NCBI RefSeq assembly: GCF_006517175.1
Contig: NZ_CP041186.1
Span: 5,297,074-5,361,073, forward strand
From: Persicimonas caeni
GTDB lineage: Bacteria > Myxococcota_A > Bradymonadia > Bradymonadales > Bradymonadaceae
DNA: 64,000 bases
Reading direction: 5' to 3'
Part shown: one piece after another, positions 26,043 to 34,433 of the stretch
Position numbering within the stretch: position 1 is the stretch's first letter
Layout of the letters: each line of letters starts with the position of its first letter
Notes under the pieces: generated by a model
Told to the model about the DNA's origin: nothing
Databases searched by the model: none
Seen by the model: the letters and a program-made list of their open reading frames with translations, nothing else
Program-made: the position numbers and the translations under genes

Positions 26043-28049
26043 TTACTGGCAGATACCCAACGTGCTGCCCGACGAGACCGCATAGCAGCTCTGGCTGCTC
26101 GGGCAGGTGCCCGGGATGGTGGTGTCGCACGGGATTTCGCACGAGTAGCTGAACGAGCCGAACCAATCGAGGCACAGCGTGTCGTCGTCGCACCACTTGC
26201 CCTCGTCGCTCGACGAGCAGGTCGAGCCCTGCGGCAGGGTCGTCGAGGTGGTGTTGCTCGTGCAGAAGCCGAGCCCCAGGCTCAGGTAGCGCGACGCGCA
26301 GACCTCGCCGGTGCCGCAGCGCGAGCCGGTCGAGTTGTAGTCGAACGACAGGCAGTAGCGCGTGCAGTTGCCGCTGCCGGTGCTGCCGCCGCCGAACGGG
26401 TCGGTGGCGTCGTTGCCGACCACGCACAGCGAGTCGGGGCTGCAGGTAAGCGGCTCGTCGAGCTGGCAGCCGGCGCCGGTGGCCAGGTTGCCGGCCACCG
26501 AGCAGGTGCCGCCGGTGGTGGTGTTGTCGAGGGGCAGGCAGCGCGGCCGGCCCGTGCCGCAGGCGTTGGCCGAGGCTGTGAGCGAGGCGTCACAGGTCGT
26601 CTCGCACAGGCCGAAGGCCGGGTCGTCGCCCAACTGGAAGCAGTCCTGGCCGGTCGGGCAGGTCGTGGTGGTAGCCGTCGGATCGCAGTACGCGTTGCAG
26701 ACACCCTGGGTCGGGTCGGTCGGCGCGTCGGGGCCGGTCGGCAGGCACGCGTTGCCCGCCTCGCAGTAGGCCGAGCCGTCGAAGGCGCATGCGCCGCCCT
26801 CCTGGACGGTGCCCTGCGGCACGCACAGCCCGTCGGTCGACGAGACCGGCTGGCAGCTCTCGCCTGTGGCGCACAGCGTGTCGTCGGTCGCGCCGAGCCC
26901 GCCGCAGTCGGTCTGGCACAGGCCGGCGTTGTTGGTCGCGTCGTCGCTGTCTTCGAAGATCTCGTAGCAGAACTCACCGCTGGCGCAGCCCGTCGAGCCG
27001 CTCGCCGTGCAGAAGCTCTGGCAGGTCTTGGTGCCGCGTCGCTCCGAGCAGAAGCTTCCGGCCTGGCAGCCGTTGGCCGAGAAGTCGGTCTCGCACGAGG
27101 CGCCCGGCGCGTTTTCACCCACGCCGCGGCAAAGCCCGCCGGTCGTCCCGAAATAGGGGACGCACTGGGTATCGGGAGCGCACAGGTTCGTGGGATCTTG
27201 CAGGCCGTCGCACAGCGCGACGCACGCGGTCGTCGACGAGTCGAATTGGACGCATGTCAAACCACTGCCGCAGCTTCCCTGCGTGCAGCCGGTCGTCGCG
27301 CATCGACCGTCGAAGCAGACTTCGCCGGTGGCGCACTGGCTGTCGTCATCGCAGGTCGTGCGCGCGTCCTCGCAGCGACCGATGGAGGTGTTGCAGGTCT
27401 GGTAGCCGGCGCAGTCGATGTTGGCCGTGCAGCCCGAGAAGGTGCTGGGCGTGCCGGTGTCGGTGCCGACGTCCGTCCCGACGTCGGTGCCGGTATCGGT
27501 GGTGCCGGTATCGGTACCGACGTCCGTACCCACGTCGGTGCCGGTGTCGGTGGTGCCAGTGTCGGTCGTGCCGGTGTCGGTGCCCACGTCCGTCCCAACG
27601 TCGGTGCCGACGTCAGTCCCGGTATCTTCGGGCGTGCCGGTGTCCTCGGGCGTGCCGGTATCTTCGGGCGTGCCGGTGTCCTCGGGCGTGCCGGTGTCCT
27701 CGGGCGTGCCGGTGTCCTCGGGCGTGCCGGTGTCCTCGGGCGTGCCGGTGTCCTCGGGCGTGCCGGTGTCTTCGGGCGTGCCAGTGTCTTCGGGCGTGCC
27801 AGTGTCTTCGGGCGTGCCAGTGTCCTCGGGCGTGCCCACGTCTTCGTTGCCGCCGATGTCGTACCGGTTGTCGTCCTGCGTCTCTTCGCGGCAGAAGCCA
27901 TCTTCCCCGCACACGCGCCCGAAGCCGCACTCGTAGTTCGTCTCGCACGGGTCGCGGTTTTCGGTGTTGGCGTCGTCGCTTCCGCAGGCCGGCAACACAA
28001 AGCCGGCGCACACCACACAAAGAAGCATCAAAATTCGTCGTAATCGCAT
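26043..28049 (-). CDS. Cys-rich surface lipoprotein with GTPEDT repeats
   Basis: 668 residues from ATG 28049, with GAGGG 5 bases upstream. The signal peptide ends in LPAC, so the protein is lipid-anchored. After a short Cys-containing segment come 12 copies of Gly-Thr-Pro-Glu-Asp-Thr and a further Thr/Asp/Val/Gly-rich stalk. The remaining 450 residues are packed with paired cysteines in a repeated pattern like CDDDSQCATGEVCFDG, probably disulfide-bonded small modules. Such stalk-plus-Cys-rich lipoproteins are common on myxobacterial and related surfaces. The ligand is unknown. Downstream it ends at the shared terminator. Confidence 0.85.
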   Translation of the reverse strand: MRLRRILMLLCVVCAGFVLPACGSDDANTENRDPCETNYECGFGRVCGEDGFCREETQDDNRYDIGGNEDVGTPEDTGTPEDTGTPEDTGTPEDTGTPEDTGTPEDTGTPEDTGTPEDTGTPEDTGTPEDTGTPEDTGTPEDTGTDVGTDVGTDVGTDTGTTDTGTTDTGTDVGTDVGTDTGTTDTGTDVGTDVGTDTGTPSTFSGCTANIDCAGYQTCNTSIGRCEDARTTCDDDSQCATGEVCFDGRCATTGCTQGSCGSGLTCVQFDSSTTACVALCDGLQDPTNLCAPDTQCVPYFGTTGGLCRGVGENAPGASCETDFSANGCQAGSFCSERRGTKTCQSFCTASGSTGCASGEFCYEIFEDSDDATNNAGLCQTDCGGLGATDDTLCATGESCQPVSSTDGLCVPQGTVQEGGACAFDGSAYCEAGNACLPTGPDAPTDPTQGVCNAYCDPTATTTTCPTGQDCFQLGDDPAFGLCETTCDASLTASANACGTGRPRCLPLDNTTTGGTCSVAGNLATGAGCQLDEPLTCSPDSLCVVGNDATDPFGGGSTGSGNCTRYCLSFDYNSTGSRCGTGEVCASRYLSLGLGFCTSNTTSTTLPQGSTCSSSDEGKWCDDDTLCLDWFGSFSYSCEIPCDTTIPGTCPSSQSCYAVSSGSTLGICQ
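27621..27836 (-). repeat. Twelve in-frame 18-bp repeats coding GTPEDT
   Basis: Twelve tandem 18-base units, differing only at a few third positions (tcc/tct, ggt/agt), encode the repeated hexapeptide of the lipoprotein stalk. Being a multiple of three, expansion or loss of units would change stalk length without breaking the frame. Confidence 0.9.
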
Positions 28050-28178
28050 AGCAGCCCTCGACGGCAAACGTTCGTCTACATCGGTCAAATGATGAGGGCT
28101 AACTACCAAACAGGTTGGATGATGACAACGGATGACGCTGATGTGCGGATGGGGGGATGGAGCGGATGTGCTGATGAC

Positions 28179-28329
28179 GCTAATCGCGGATGCGGTGATG
28201 ATAGGCGAATCGCCGAGCGGATGGGGGTGATGATGGGCGGATGCCTCCATTGCCAGGACCACGGCATCCGCCCATCATCCCGCAAATTCGTGCCGAAATT
28301 CGCCTATCATCACCCTATCCGCGATCAGC
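28179..28329. repeat. 151-bp nested imperfect palindrome in spacer
   Basis: The outer arms (28179-28210 and 28298-28329) pair at 29 of 32 positions. The inner arms (28229-28245 and 28263-28279) are perfect over 17 bases around a 17-base centre. The two gaps between arms are each 18 bases. It lies about 130 bases before the start of the Cys-rich lipoprotein. Flanking sequence from 28080 to 28400 is dominated by short GGATG/CATCC motifs. No gene is seen in the spacer 28050-28739. Confidence 0.8.
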
Positions 28330-28429
28330 TGAATCTGATTCATCCGATACATCTGATTCATCCGATGCATCGGCGTCATCCGAGGATCATGGCATTCATC
28401 AACGCGAGGTCGCATTTAACGGGCTCCAT

Positions 28430-28712
28430 CGACCCCTTGCGCTCGCGCAAGCGTCGAATTCGACCTCGTTACCCCACCTTGCGCTAACGCAGACGCCATT
28501 TCGCCCCTCCGAACCCCACCTTGCGCCAACGCACACGCCACTTGAGGGGGCTCAACTCAGCCCTTACGCGGATGAAGACGCCACTCGAGAGGGTTCGATC
28601 GCGACCTCGCGCAGATGAACACGGCATTCGACAGGTCCGATCATAACCTTGCGCTGACGCAGACGGGGTCTCCAGACGCAAAAAACGCCCTTGCGCGAAC
28701 GCGAGGGCGTCT
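28430..28712. repeat. About seven degenerate 43-bp direct repeats
   Basis: A motif close to ACCTTGCGCTAACGCAGACG returns at roughly 28436, 28477, 28522, 28563, 28608, 28650 and 28690, a spacing of about 41-45 bases. Units are diverged from each other, and several contain a small GCGCAAGCG-type dyad. The last unit forms the terminator of the minus-strand gene next to it. Confidence 0.6.
28681..28710 (-). terminator. Terminator of helical-protein gene
   Basis: Read on the minus strand, CGCCCTCGCG (28710-28701) pairs with CGCG and AGGGCG (28698-28687) across a 2-base loop and a 2-base bulge, and is followed by TTTTTT (28686-28681). It lies 30 bases after the stop codon at 28740. Confidence 0.8.
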
Positions 28713-28739
28713 TGGCGAGCCTCGAGGGCGGCGTTGCGT

Positions 28740-29474
28740 TTACGCGACCGGGGTGGGCTCGTCTTCAGGCTCCGGCTCGTTGGCCGGTTGGGGCGTGCCG
28801 CGAAGCACCCGCCAGATCGACGGCATCAACGTGTCGAGCCGGTCGATGCGTCCGCTCTGGCGCAGCGCGGCGCGCAGCAGGTCGCGCGCGGAGGTATAGC
28901 CCGCCTTGGCCTCCTCGCGGGCCGCCTCCAGCTCGGTGAACGCCGCGTTCGCCTCGCCTTCCTCGCGGCTGGCGGCCTCGCGCGCGGCCTTGACCTTCGC
29001 CAGGGCGTCGTCGACCCGCTGGTTGATCTGGTCGCGGTAGCCTTCCGGCAAGAATCGGTCGCCATAACGCCGGGCGCGCTCGACCGCCGACACCGCCATC
29101 TCGATGTCGACCCCGTTGAACTCAGACGGCGGCATATTGCTCAGGTACTCGCCCAACTCCATGGCCGTGTCGTCGAATTCACCAGTGAGGTTGAGCTCGG
29201 CCAAGCGCATCTGATAGCCATCGGCCATTTTGCGGAAGCTCGTGTTGAGTTCGACGCGCGCGCCGGCGACCTGCGCCTGCGTCTCGGTCGCCTCGACCTC
29301 CTGGGCGTCCTCATTCTGCACCGCCTGCGTAAACTTGACGTACACCCCATCGAGCACACTGACGGCCTCGTCGGCCCATACCTTCGGCCGTCCTTCGAAG
29401 CTGAATGCGGCGATGGCGTCGCGCCGCTCCTTGAGCGCCTTCTGCAGGCGCGTGTCCGTTTCGGCAATAGTCAT
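28740..29474 (-). CDS. Soluble helical protein of unknown function
   Basis: 244 residues; the ATG at 29474 has GGAG 6 bases upstream. No signal peptide or membrane segment. The chain is almost entirely predicted helical and highly charged (FTELEAAREEAKAGYTSARD, INQRVDDALAKVKAAREAAS), consistent with a long coiled coil or helical bundle. The C-terminus is Pro/Glu-rich. No family was recognised. A strong terminator follows and no neighbour is close enough to share an operon. Confidence 0.75.
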   Translation of the reverse strand: MTIAETDTRLQKALKERRDAIAAFSFEGRPKVWADEAVSVLDGVYVKFTQAVQNEDAQEVEATETQAQVAGARVELNTSFRKMADGYQMRLAELNLTGEFDDTAMELGEYLSNMPPSEFNGVDIEMAVSAVERARRYGDRFLPEGYRDQINQRVDDALAKVKAAREAASREEGEANAAFTELEAAREEAKAGYTSARDLLRAALRQSGRIDRLDTLMPSIWRVLRGTPQPANEPEPEDEPTPVA

Positions 29475-30084
29475 CTCGTTCTCCAGACATACTTCGGGTG
29501 GAAGTGACTGGCGACCAGGGCTCGGTTCTGCCGAATCCGAGCGCATCGGCCCCCGGACGAATTGTAAATGGTGCTCGTCAACCCTAGCGCAGGCGTGGGT
29601 GGGGCTCAAGACTCGGATGCGTCGATGGAGCCGCGGGTAGCGGATACGTTTACGGTTCCGGTCGCGGTCGCGGATACGGTCACAGTCACGGGGTAAATCG
29701 ACCGTGGTAGCTGTCCTGTGTGGGCCTCGATGTGAGAAACGCCTGCTACATAAGCAATTAAGGACATAGGGGCTGCGAGTCGCGAGGTGGTTCCAATTCG
29801 CAGGTCGGCAACTTGGAACCTCTCGCAGCACGCAGCCCCTATGTCCTTAACGCCCGCAGTTCAGGGCGCCCTATGTAGCAGGCGTCGCTCGCTTGCAAGG
29901 CCACCAAACTCGAATGTCCCCATGCCTCCTCGATGATTCGGATCGAGTGGGCATCGCCGCGAGTCGGCAATGCCTGGTGATCGCAACCTCCCTGTCATCG
30001 TCTACGTCCAAACGACCGACTAAAAAGGCCTCGCGTCGCGTGGTCGAAGAGTCCGCGAAAGTGAAGCAAGGTCACTGGTGTGAC
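29475..30084. other. 610-base spacer without a gene
   Basis: Both flanking genes are on the minus strand. The spacer contains the 147-base nested palindrome at 29739-29885 and a copy of the dispersed motif CGCGAGTCGGCAA at 29958-29970. Nothing else coding or regulatory was recognised. The region just above 29474 should hold the promoter of the helical-protein gene. Confidence 0.6.
29739..29885. repeat. 147-bp nested palindrome, MITE-like
   Basis: Perfect outer arms of 14 bases (29739-29752, ACGCCTGCTACATA, with 29872-29885) enclose perfect inner arms of 20 bases (29758-29777 with 29831-29850). A third pair (GCGAGGTGGTTCC near 29782 and GGAACCTCTCGC near 29815) closes the centre. It has no coding capacity. 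Size and structure suggest a miniature inverted-repeat transposable element or a large RNA hairpin. Confidence 0.75.
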
Positions 30085-31674
30085 TCAAAAATCCATGCTC
30101 AACCCGGCGCCGATGGAGCCGCGGGTGGCGGGGACGGATACGCCGCCGAAGCCGCCGGTGAGGTCGACGCCCTCGGGGGCTTCGAATTGGCCGGTGGCTT
30201 GGCCGGCGGCGATGAGGTCTTCGGAGATGGCGGGGACGCGGAAGCCCTGGGTGAACTCGCCGTCGCCGCCGTAGGTGACCGAGCCGTAGGCGAACACGCG
30301 CATGTGGGTGAGCACGTTGATGCTGTAGTCGAGGCGGCTCAAGAACGACCGGTCGCTCAGGTTGCCCAGGGTGGACAGCGAGAAGGTGACGTCGTCCCAG
30401 TCGCCGGGGGCGGGCAAGAGCGTGTAGAGGGCGGCGTAGTGGCGTCCGGCGTATAGCGGGCGGTAGGCGCCGTTGAAGATGAGCCAGGGGTAGATGTCCG
30501 AGTCGGCGTAGCCGGCGTCGTTGTAGAAGTACTCGGCGCCCACGAAGATCGTGTCGTCGTCGCCGTAGGGGATGCTGACCTCGCCGCCGACGACCGCGCG
30601 CGGGATCCAGTCGTCCTCGCGCGAGAATTGCTCGGGGACCTGCAGCTCGGAGATATTCTGCAGGGTGAGCTCGTCGAAGTCCTGGAAGTTGGACTCGCCG
30701 CGGAAGAACGGGTCCTGGACGTTGTGCAGCAAGGCGACGGCGGCGCGCAGGTCGAACCAGCCGATGCCCGTGGAGATGTCGAAGCCGAGCTGCAGGGGGT
30801 CGTCTTTTTGGTAGGCCGCCGAGAAGGCGAATTCGGTCAGGCCGGCCAAAAACTCGGCGCGCGCCGCGCCGCCGACCTGCTCGGGGGAGTCGGCGCCCTC
30901 GAGGTTGCCCACCGCGTAGAAGTTCCAGCCGAGCGACTCGACCGGGTAGTGCAGTTTGACGATGTCGACGCCGGTGCGCACGTCGAAGAGCGCCAGCGGG
31001 TCGCGGCGCTGCTCGAACAGAAAGTCGTTGGGGAACCAGAACCGGCCCACGCCCCAGCGCAGGTGCTGGCGGCCGGCGGTGACGTAGACGGCGCGGTCGA
31101 TGTCGAATTTGACCCACAACTCGTCGAGCAGGGCGTCGACCTGCTCGCGCTGGCCGGTCGTGGCGGCGGTGCCGGCCACGCCGGTGAGCGCGTCGCTGGT
31201 CGTGGGCGTGTAGGTGACCCGCCCGTCGGCATACACGCGCAGGCGCTTGTTGGGCCGCGCGTCGAGGTAGACGTCCAGGAAGTTGGGCTGGCTGAAGGGA
31301 AATTCCTCGGGGTTGCCCCGCTCGAGGATGGAGTATTGCAGCTGGCTGAAAATCCCGCCGCCGATGCTGAGCACGTTCTCGTCGCGCGCGGCGATGCGCG
31401 CTTCGAATTGCTCTTCGAGCAGGGTGGTCTGTGAGGGTTTGTCGGCTTCGGTCTCTTGCGGATCTAGATTTTGCGGCTCGCCGAACATTTCGGCTTCGCG
31501 GTCGGTTTGTTCGGCGGGTGCGTCTTGTTCGGCGGGTGCGTCCTCGTCGTCGGGTTCGTCTTCGGCGGGGGCGCCGAACATCTCCGACTCGCGCTCGTCG
31601 ACGCTCTTCGTTTGTGCAGAGGCGGTCGAGGAGCTCAGTACAACCGCGACGATCACCAGCCAACGCATCAACAT
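30085..31674 (-). CDS. Outer-membrane beta-barrel protein (DUF1302-like)
   Basis: 529 residues with a signal peptide (WLVIVAVVLSSSTASAQ). The next 70 residues are acidic, with repeated DAPAEQ and EMFG motifs. From about residue 95 alternating strands appear (IFSQLQYSILE, RLRVYADGRVTYT, VYVTAGRQHLRWGVGRFWFP), and the chain ends in Phe, as outer-membrane barrels do. The AGRQHLRWGVG segment resembles DUF1302-type barrels. It is last in a minus-strand series with a LolA-like protein and two permeases, so it may be the outer-membrane part of that export system. Confidence 0.8.
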   Translation of the reverse strand: MLMRWLVIVAVVLSSSTASAQTKSVDERESEMFGAPAEDEPDDEDAPAEQDAPAEQTDREAEMFGEPQNLDPQETEADKPSQTTLLEEQFEARIAARDENVLSIGGGIFSQLQYSILERGNPEEFPFSQPNFLDVYLDARPNKRLRVYADGRVTYTPTTSDALTGVAGTAATTGQREQVDALLDELWVKFDIDRAVYVTAGRQHLRWGVGRFWFPNDFLFEQRRDPLALFDVRTGVDIVKLHYPVESLGWNFYAVGNLEGADSPEQVGGAARAEFLAGLTEFAFSAAYQKDDPLQLGFDISTGIGWFDLRAAVALLHNVQDPFFRGESNFQDFDELTLQNISELQVPEQFSREDDWIPRAVVGGEVSIPYGDDDTIFVGAEYFYNDAGYADSDIYPWLIFNGAYRPLYAGRHYAALYTLLPAPGDWDDVTFSLSTLGNLSDRSFLSRLDYSINVLTHMRVFAYGSVTYGGDGEFTQGFRVPAISEDLIAAGQATGQFEAPEGVDLTGGFGGVSVPATRGSIGAGLSMDF

Positions 31675-31699
31675 TTAATACCCAACATCCAAAGATTTA

Positions 31700-32038
31700 C
31701 GAGGGCAAGATGCCCCCGCACCGAATGCGAGGGCAAGATGCCCGCGCACCGAGCGAATCACGAGGGCAAGATGCCCGCGCACCGAATGCGAGGGCAAGAT
31801 GCCCGCGCACCGAATGCGAGGGCAAGATGCCCGCGCACCGAATGCGAGGGCAAGATGCCCGCGCACCGAATGCGAGGGCAAGATGCCCGCGCACCGAATG
31901 CGAGGGCAAGATGCCCGCGCACCGAATGCGAGGGCAAGATGCCCGCGCACCGAATGCGAGGGCAAGATGCCCGCGCACCGAATGCGAGGGCAAGATGCCC
32001 GCGCACCGAATGCGAGGGCAAGATGCCCGCGCACCGAA
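31700..32038. repeat. Array of twelve 28-bp hairpin repeats
   Basis: Twelve copies of the dyad GGGCAAGATGCCC recur, the last nine or so at exactly 28-base spacing. Units are virtually identical, with CGCGCACCGAATGCGA between dyads. The first unit reads GCCCCCGCAC and the second is followed by an altered spacer. The array fills the gap between the LolA-like gene stop (32062) and the barrel gene start (31674), inside what looks like one operon. Confidence 0.92.
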
Positions 32039-32061
32039 GAAACCCCGAAACCCCCGCCGCG

Positions 32062-32856
32062 CTAGCGGCTTTTCGACTCCAACCACGCCTTCGTAAAAAT
32101 GTTGTCCGGCAGCGGCTTCAGGTCGACGTCGCGGAACAGCACGATGGTGCGGTTGCCCTTCTCGACCTCGTCGTAGATGCGGATCTCCTTGGGGAAGTAG
32201 ACCCAGTCGCCCTTCTTCTTGCTCTTCACCTTGCGCCACTTCGGGTAGTAGGTCGTGCGCATCAGGCGGCCCGACAGGGCGAATTCTTGCAGCTTGAGCA
32301 CGTTGTCCGACTTCGTGTCGATCCACATCTCCATGACCGGGTAGGCGACGTCGTTTTTGTCCTTGGCGGTCAGCTTGAGGTGGTGGACCTCGAACTTGCC
32401 GAGCTTCTCTTTGCCCTCGTACGACGGCACGAAGTCGTCGGCGAGGCGCCACTCGTCGAAGTCGCGCCGCTGGGAGCCGGTGCCGCCGATGCGCTCGCGC
32501 TCGGTGCGCCGCTCCCATTTGCCCACGTTCGGGTCGTACATGAACATGTTTTTGTCGATGCGCAGGTAGCCCTTGCCCGCCTCGGCGCGCGGCGCGGTGA
32601 ACAAGATGACCATCTTGTCGGCCTCGTCGCGCCGATAGATCGTCGCCTGGTACAGCAGCTCGCTTTTGTCCTTCTCGCGCTGGTCGATGTAGACCTCGGC
32701 CTGATAGTCGCCGGTGCTGCGCTGGCGCTCGTCGATCTTTTCGAGCAGATCGACCATCTGGGCCTTCGACAACTTGTCGCCGCCTTCCTCTTCTTGGGCG
32801 AAGGCGGGCGTGGTCGTGAAAATTGCGAGTAAGGTTAGAAGAACGAGTTTCTTCAT
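32062..32856 (-). CDS. LolA-like outer-membrane lipoprotein-sorting protein
   Basis: 264 residues; AAAGGAG lies about 6 bases before the ATG. The signal peptide MKKLVLLTLLAIFTTTPAFA is clear. The mature part has the LolA-like half-barrel pattern: YLRIDKNMFMYDPNVGKWER, RDFDEWRLADDFVPSYEG, EMWIDTKSDNVLKLQEFALS and TYYPKWRKVK. This family is often found with FtsX/MacB-type permeases and is thought to carry lipid or lipoprotein across the periplasm. Directly upstream lie the two permease genes, supporting that role. Confidence 0.85.
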   Translation of the reverse strand: MKKLVLLTLLAIFTTTPAFAQEEEGGDKLSKAQMVDLLEKIDERQRSTGDYQAEVYIDQREKDKSELLYQATIYRRDEADKMVILFTAPRAEAGKGYLRIDKNMFMYDPNVGKWERRTERERIGGTGSQRRDFDEWRLADDFVPSYEGKEKLGKFEVHHLKLTAKDKNDVAYPVMEMWIDTKSDNVLKLQEFALSGRLMRTTYYPKWRKVKSKKKGDWVYFPKEIRIYDEVEKGNRTIVLFRDVDLKPLPDNIFTKAWLESKSR

Positions 32857-32874
32857 TATATATCTCCTTTTGTC

Positions 32875-33077
32875 ATTCCTTGCTTTTTTGCAGAGGCCCC
32901 TCCGTCGCGCTCGAACGCGCGACACCTCCCCCCGGCTACACGCCGCGGGGAGGAGCCCCTCGCCAAGCTGCCACTCGACGATCTGCGAAGAGGCTCCTCC
33001 CCGGCGCGTTCAGCGCGGGGGAGGTGGCGGCGAAGCGAAGCCGAGCCGCCGGAGGGGCCCCACAACAAGCAAGGAAT
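32875..33077. repeat. 203-bp inverted-repeat element between permease and LolA-like genes
   Basis: The ends are ATTCCTTGCT (32875-32884) and AGCAAGGAAT (33068-33077), a perfect 10-bp inverted repeat. Inside, GGCCCCTCC pairs with GGAGGGGCC and ACCTCCCCC with GGGGGAGGT, and CGGGGAGGAGCC pairs with GGCTCCTCCCCG. A similar GGGGGAGGTG block occurs near 55175. It could be a transposable remnant or a hairpin that tunes expression of the next gene. Confidence 0.7.
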
Positions 33078-33085
33078 TCCATTCA

Positions 33086-34429
33086 CTACTCCGCATGTCG
33101 AATCGCATCGACGGGCTGCATCTTGGCAGCCTTCAAAGAGGGCCACAGCGCGGCGAGCGCGGTGAAGACGGTGATCGCGGCAATCGCCACGGCGACCTGC
33201 ATGGGCGCGACGGCCAAATTGAGCGTGTCGCTGAGCAAGATCGCCTGCACCGCCTCCACGGGAATGTGGATTTGGGCGGCGTCCAGGCTCAAGGCGACCC
33301 CGGCGCCCACAAGCGCGCCGAAGGTGGCTGCGCCCAGTCCGAGCATCATGGCTTCGAGCATAAATAGGAGCAAAATCTGGCGGCGCGACATTCCCATGGC
33401 GCGCATGGTGCCGATCTCGCTGGTGCGCTCGCGCACCGACATCAGCATCGTGTTGATCATGCCGACGCCGATGATGACGCCGAGCACCGACACGATGAAA
33501 AATGAGACGGTGTTGATGGCCGTTAAAATCAAATCGAGGAAAGAAATCTGGTCTTTCCAGGTCGTCAGGTCGAGCTTCTGGCCGGTCCAGTCCTCGCCGC
33601 GCACCTGCTCGAATTTGGCGAAGTAGGGCTGGGCCTGGTGGTCCATCAGGTCGTAGCCCTCGTCTTCGAGGGCCTTTCGGATGCGGGCCAGCGCCTGGCG
33701 AGCCTCCTCGGGCTCTTCGACGTAGGCCATGACCATGCCGGTGGTCGTCTCGTTGAGCCCGTACAATTCGCGCAGGGTCTCTTTGGGGACGAAGAGTGCG
33801 AACGTGCTCAATAGCCCGACGTCCTCGGCGATGGCGACCACGGTGACGTCGGCGGTGTTGGCCACTCCCGAGAACGTCTCGGCGCGGATGGTCAGCGGGT
33901 CGCCCACGTCGACGCCCAGGCGCTCGGCCTGGCTGGCGAAGATGAGCGCGGTGTTGGGCTCCTCGAGGCGACTCGGGTCGCCTTTGAGTTCGCTCGAGCC
34001 TCCTTCCTTGTAGGCCGACTCGGGGGCGAGGCGGACTACGTCGAGGAACTCGGTCTCGTCTTCGACGTCGATGCCCATGATCAGCGTCTGCAGGGTGTCG
34101 GTGGGGCTGATCACCCGCGCGAAGCCCTGGGTGCGGTCGACCACGCTGGTGACCCCGGGGGTATTCTCGGCGACGATCTCTTTGATGTCGGGGGCGTCGA
34201 GCACGATGGGCTCGATGTCCGACGGGGTCGCCTTGAAGAAGCCGGCCACGTTGACGTGGCCCGACAGGAGCACGGTCGCCGAGCGGACCACGCTGGTGCG
34301 GATGCCCTCGGTCAACGAGAGCATCATGACCACCAGCATCGTGACGCTGGCGATGGCCACGGAGAGCAAAATAGTGCGCCGGCCCGCCTTGATGAGGTTT
34401 CGCAGCGCGATGATGGAGAGCATTCGCAT
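33086..34429 (-). CDS. ABC transporter permease, FtsX/MacB type (1)
   Basis: 447 residues. One N-terminal membrane helix (TILLSVAIASVTMLVVMML), a large periplasmic MacB-PCD domain, then three helices in the C-terminal FtsX domain (IGVGMINTMLMSVRERTSEI with the typical GTMRAMGMSRRQI). This is the layout of LolC/LolE and MacB, which use ATP energy from a separate ATPase to move molecules out of the inner membrane. It starts 4 bases after the stop of the other permease, so the two are coupled. Confidence 0.88.
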   Translation of the reverse strand: MRMLSIIALRNLIKAGRRTILLSVAIASVTMLVVMMLSLTEGIRTSVVRSATVLLSGHVNVAGFFKATPSDIEPIVLDAPDIKEIVAENTPGVTSVVDRTQGFARVISPTDTLQTLIMGIDVEDETEFLDVVRLAPESAYKEGGSSELKGDPSRLEEPNTALIFASQAERLGVDVGDPLTIRAETFSGVANTADVTVVAIAEDVGLLSTFALFVPKETLRELYGLNETTTGMVMAYVEEPEEARQALARIRKALEDEGYDLMDHQAQPYFAKFEQVRGEDWTGQKLDLTTWKDQISFLDLILTAINTVSFFIVSVLGVIIGVGMINTMLMSVRERTSEIGTMRAMGMSRRQILLLFMLEAMMLGLGAATFGALVGAGVALSLDAAQIHIPVEAVQAILLSDTLNLAVAPMQVAVAIAAITVFTALAALWPSLKAAKMQPVDAIRHAE

Positions 34430-34433
34430 TGGC

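Noticed and set aside
26010-28043. Plus-strand open frame opposite the Cys-rich lipoprotein
   Set aside because: It mirrors a cysteine- and Thr-rich coding sequence; no ribosome site or domain supports it.
31700-32038. Possible CRISPR array
   Set aside because: The 28-base units are contiguous and near identical; there are no unique spacers and no cas genes nearby.
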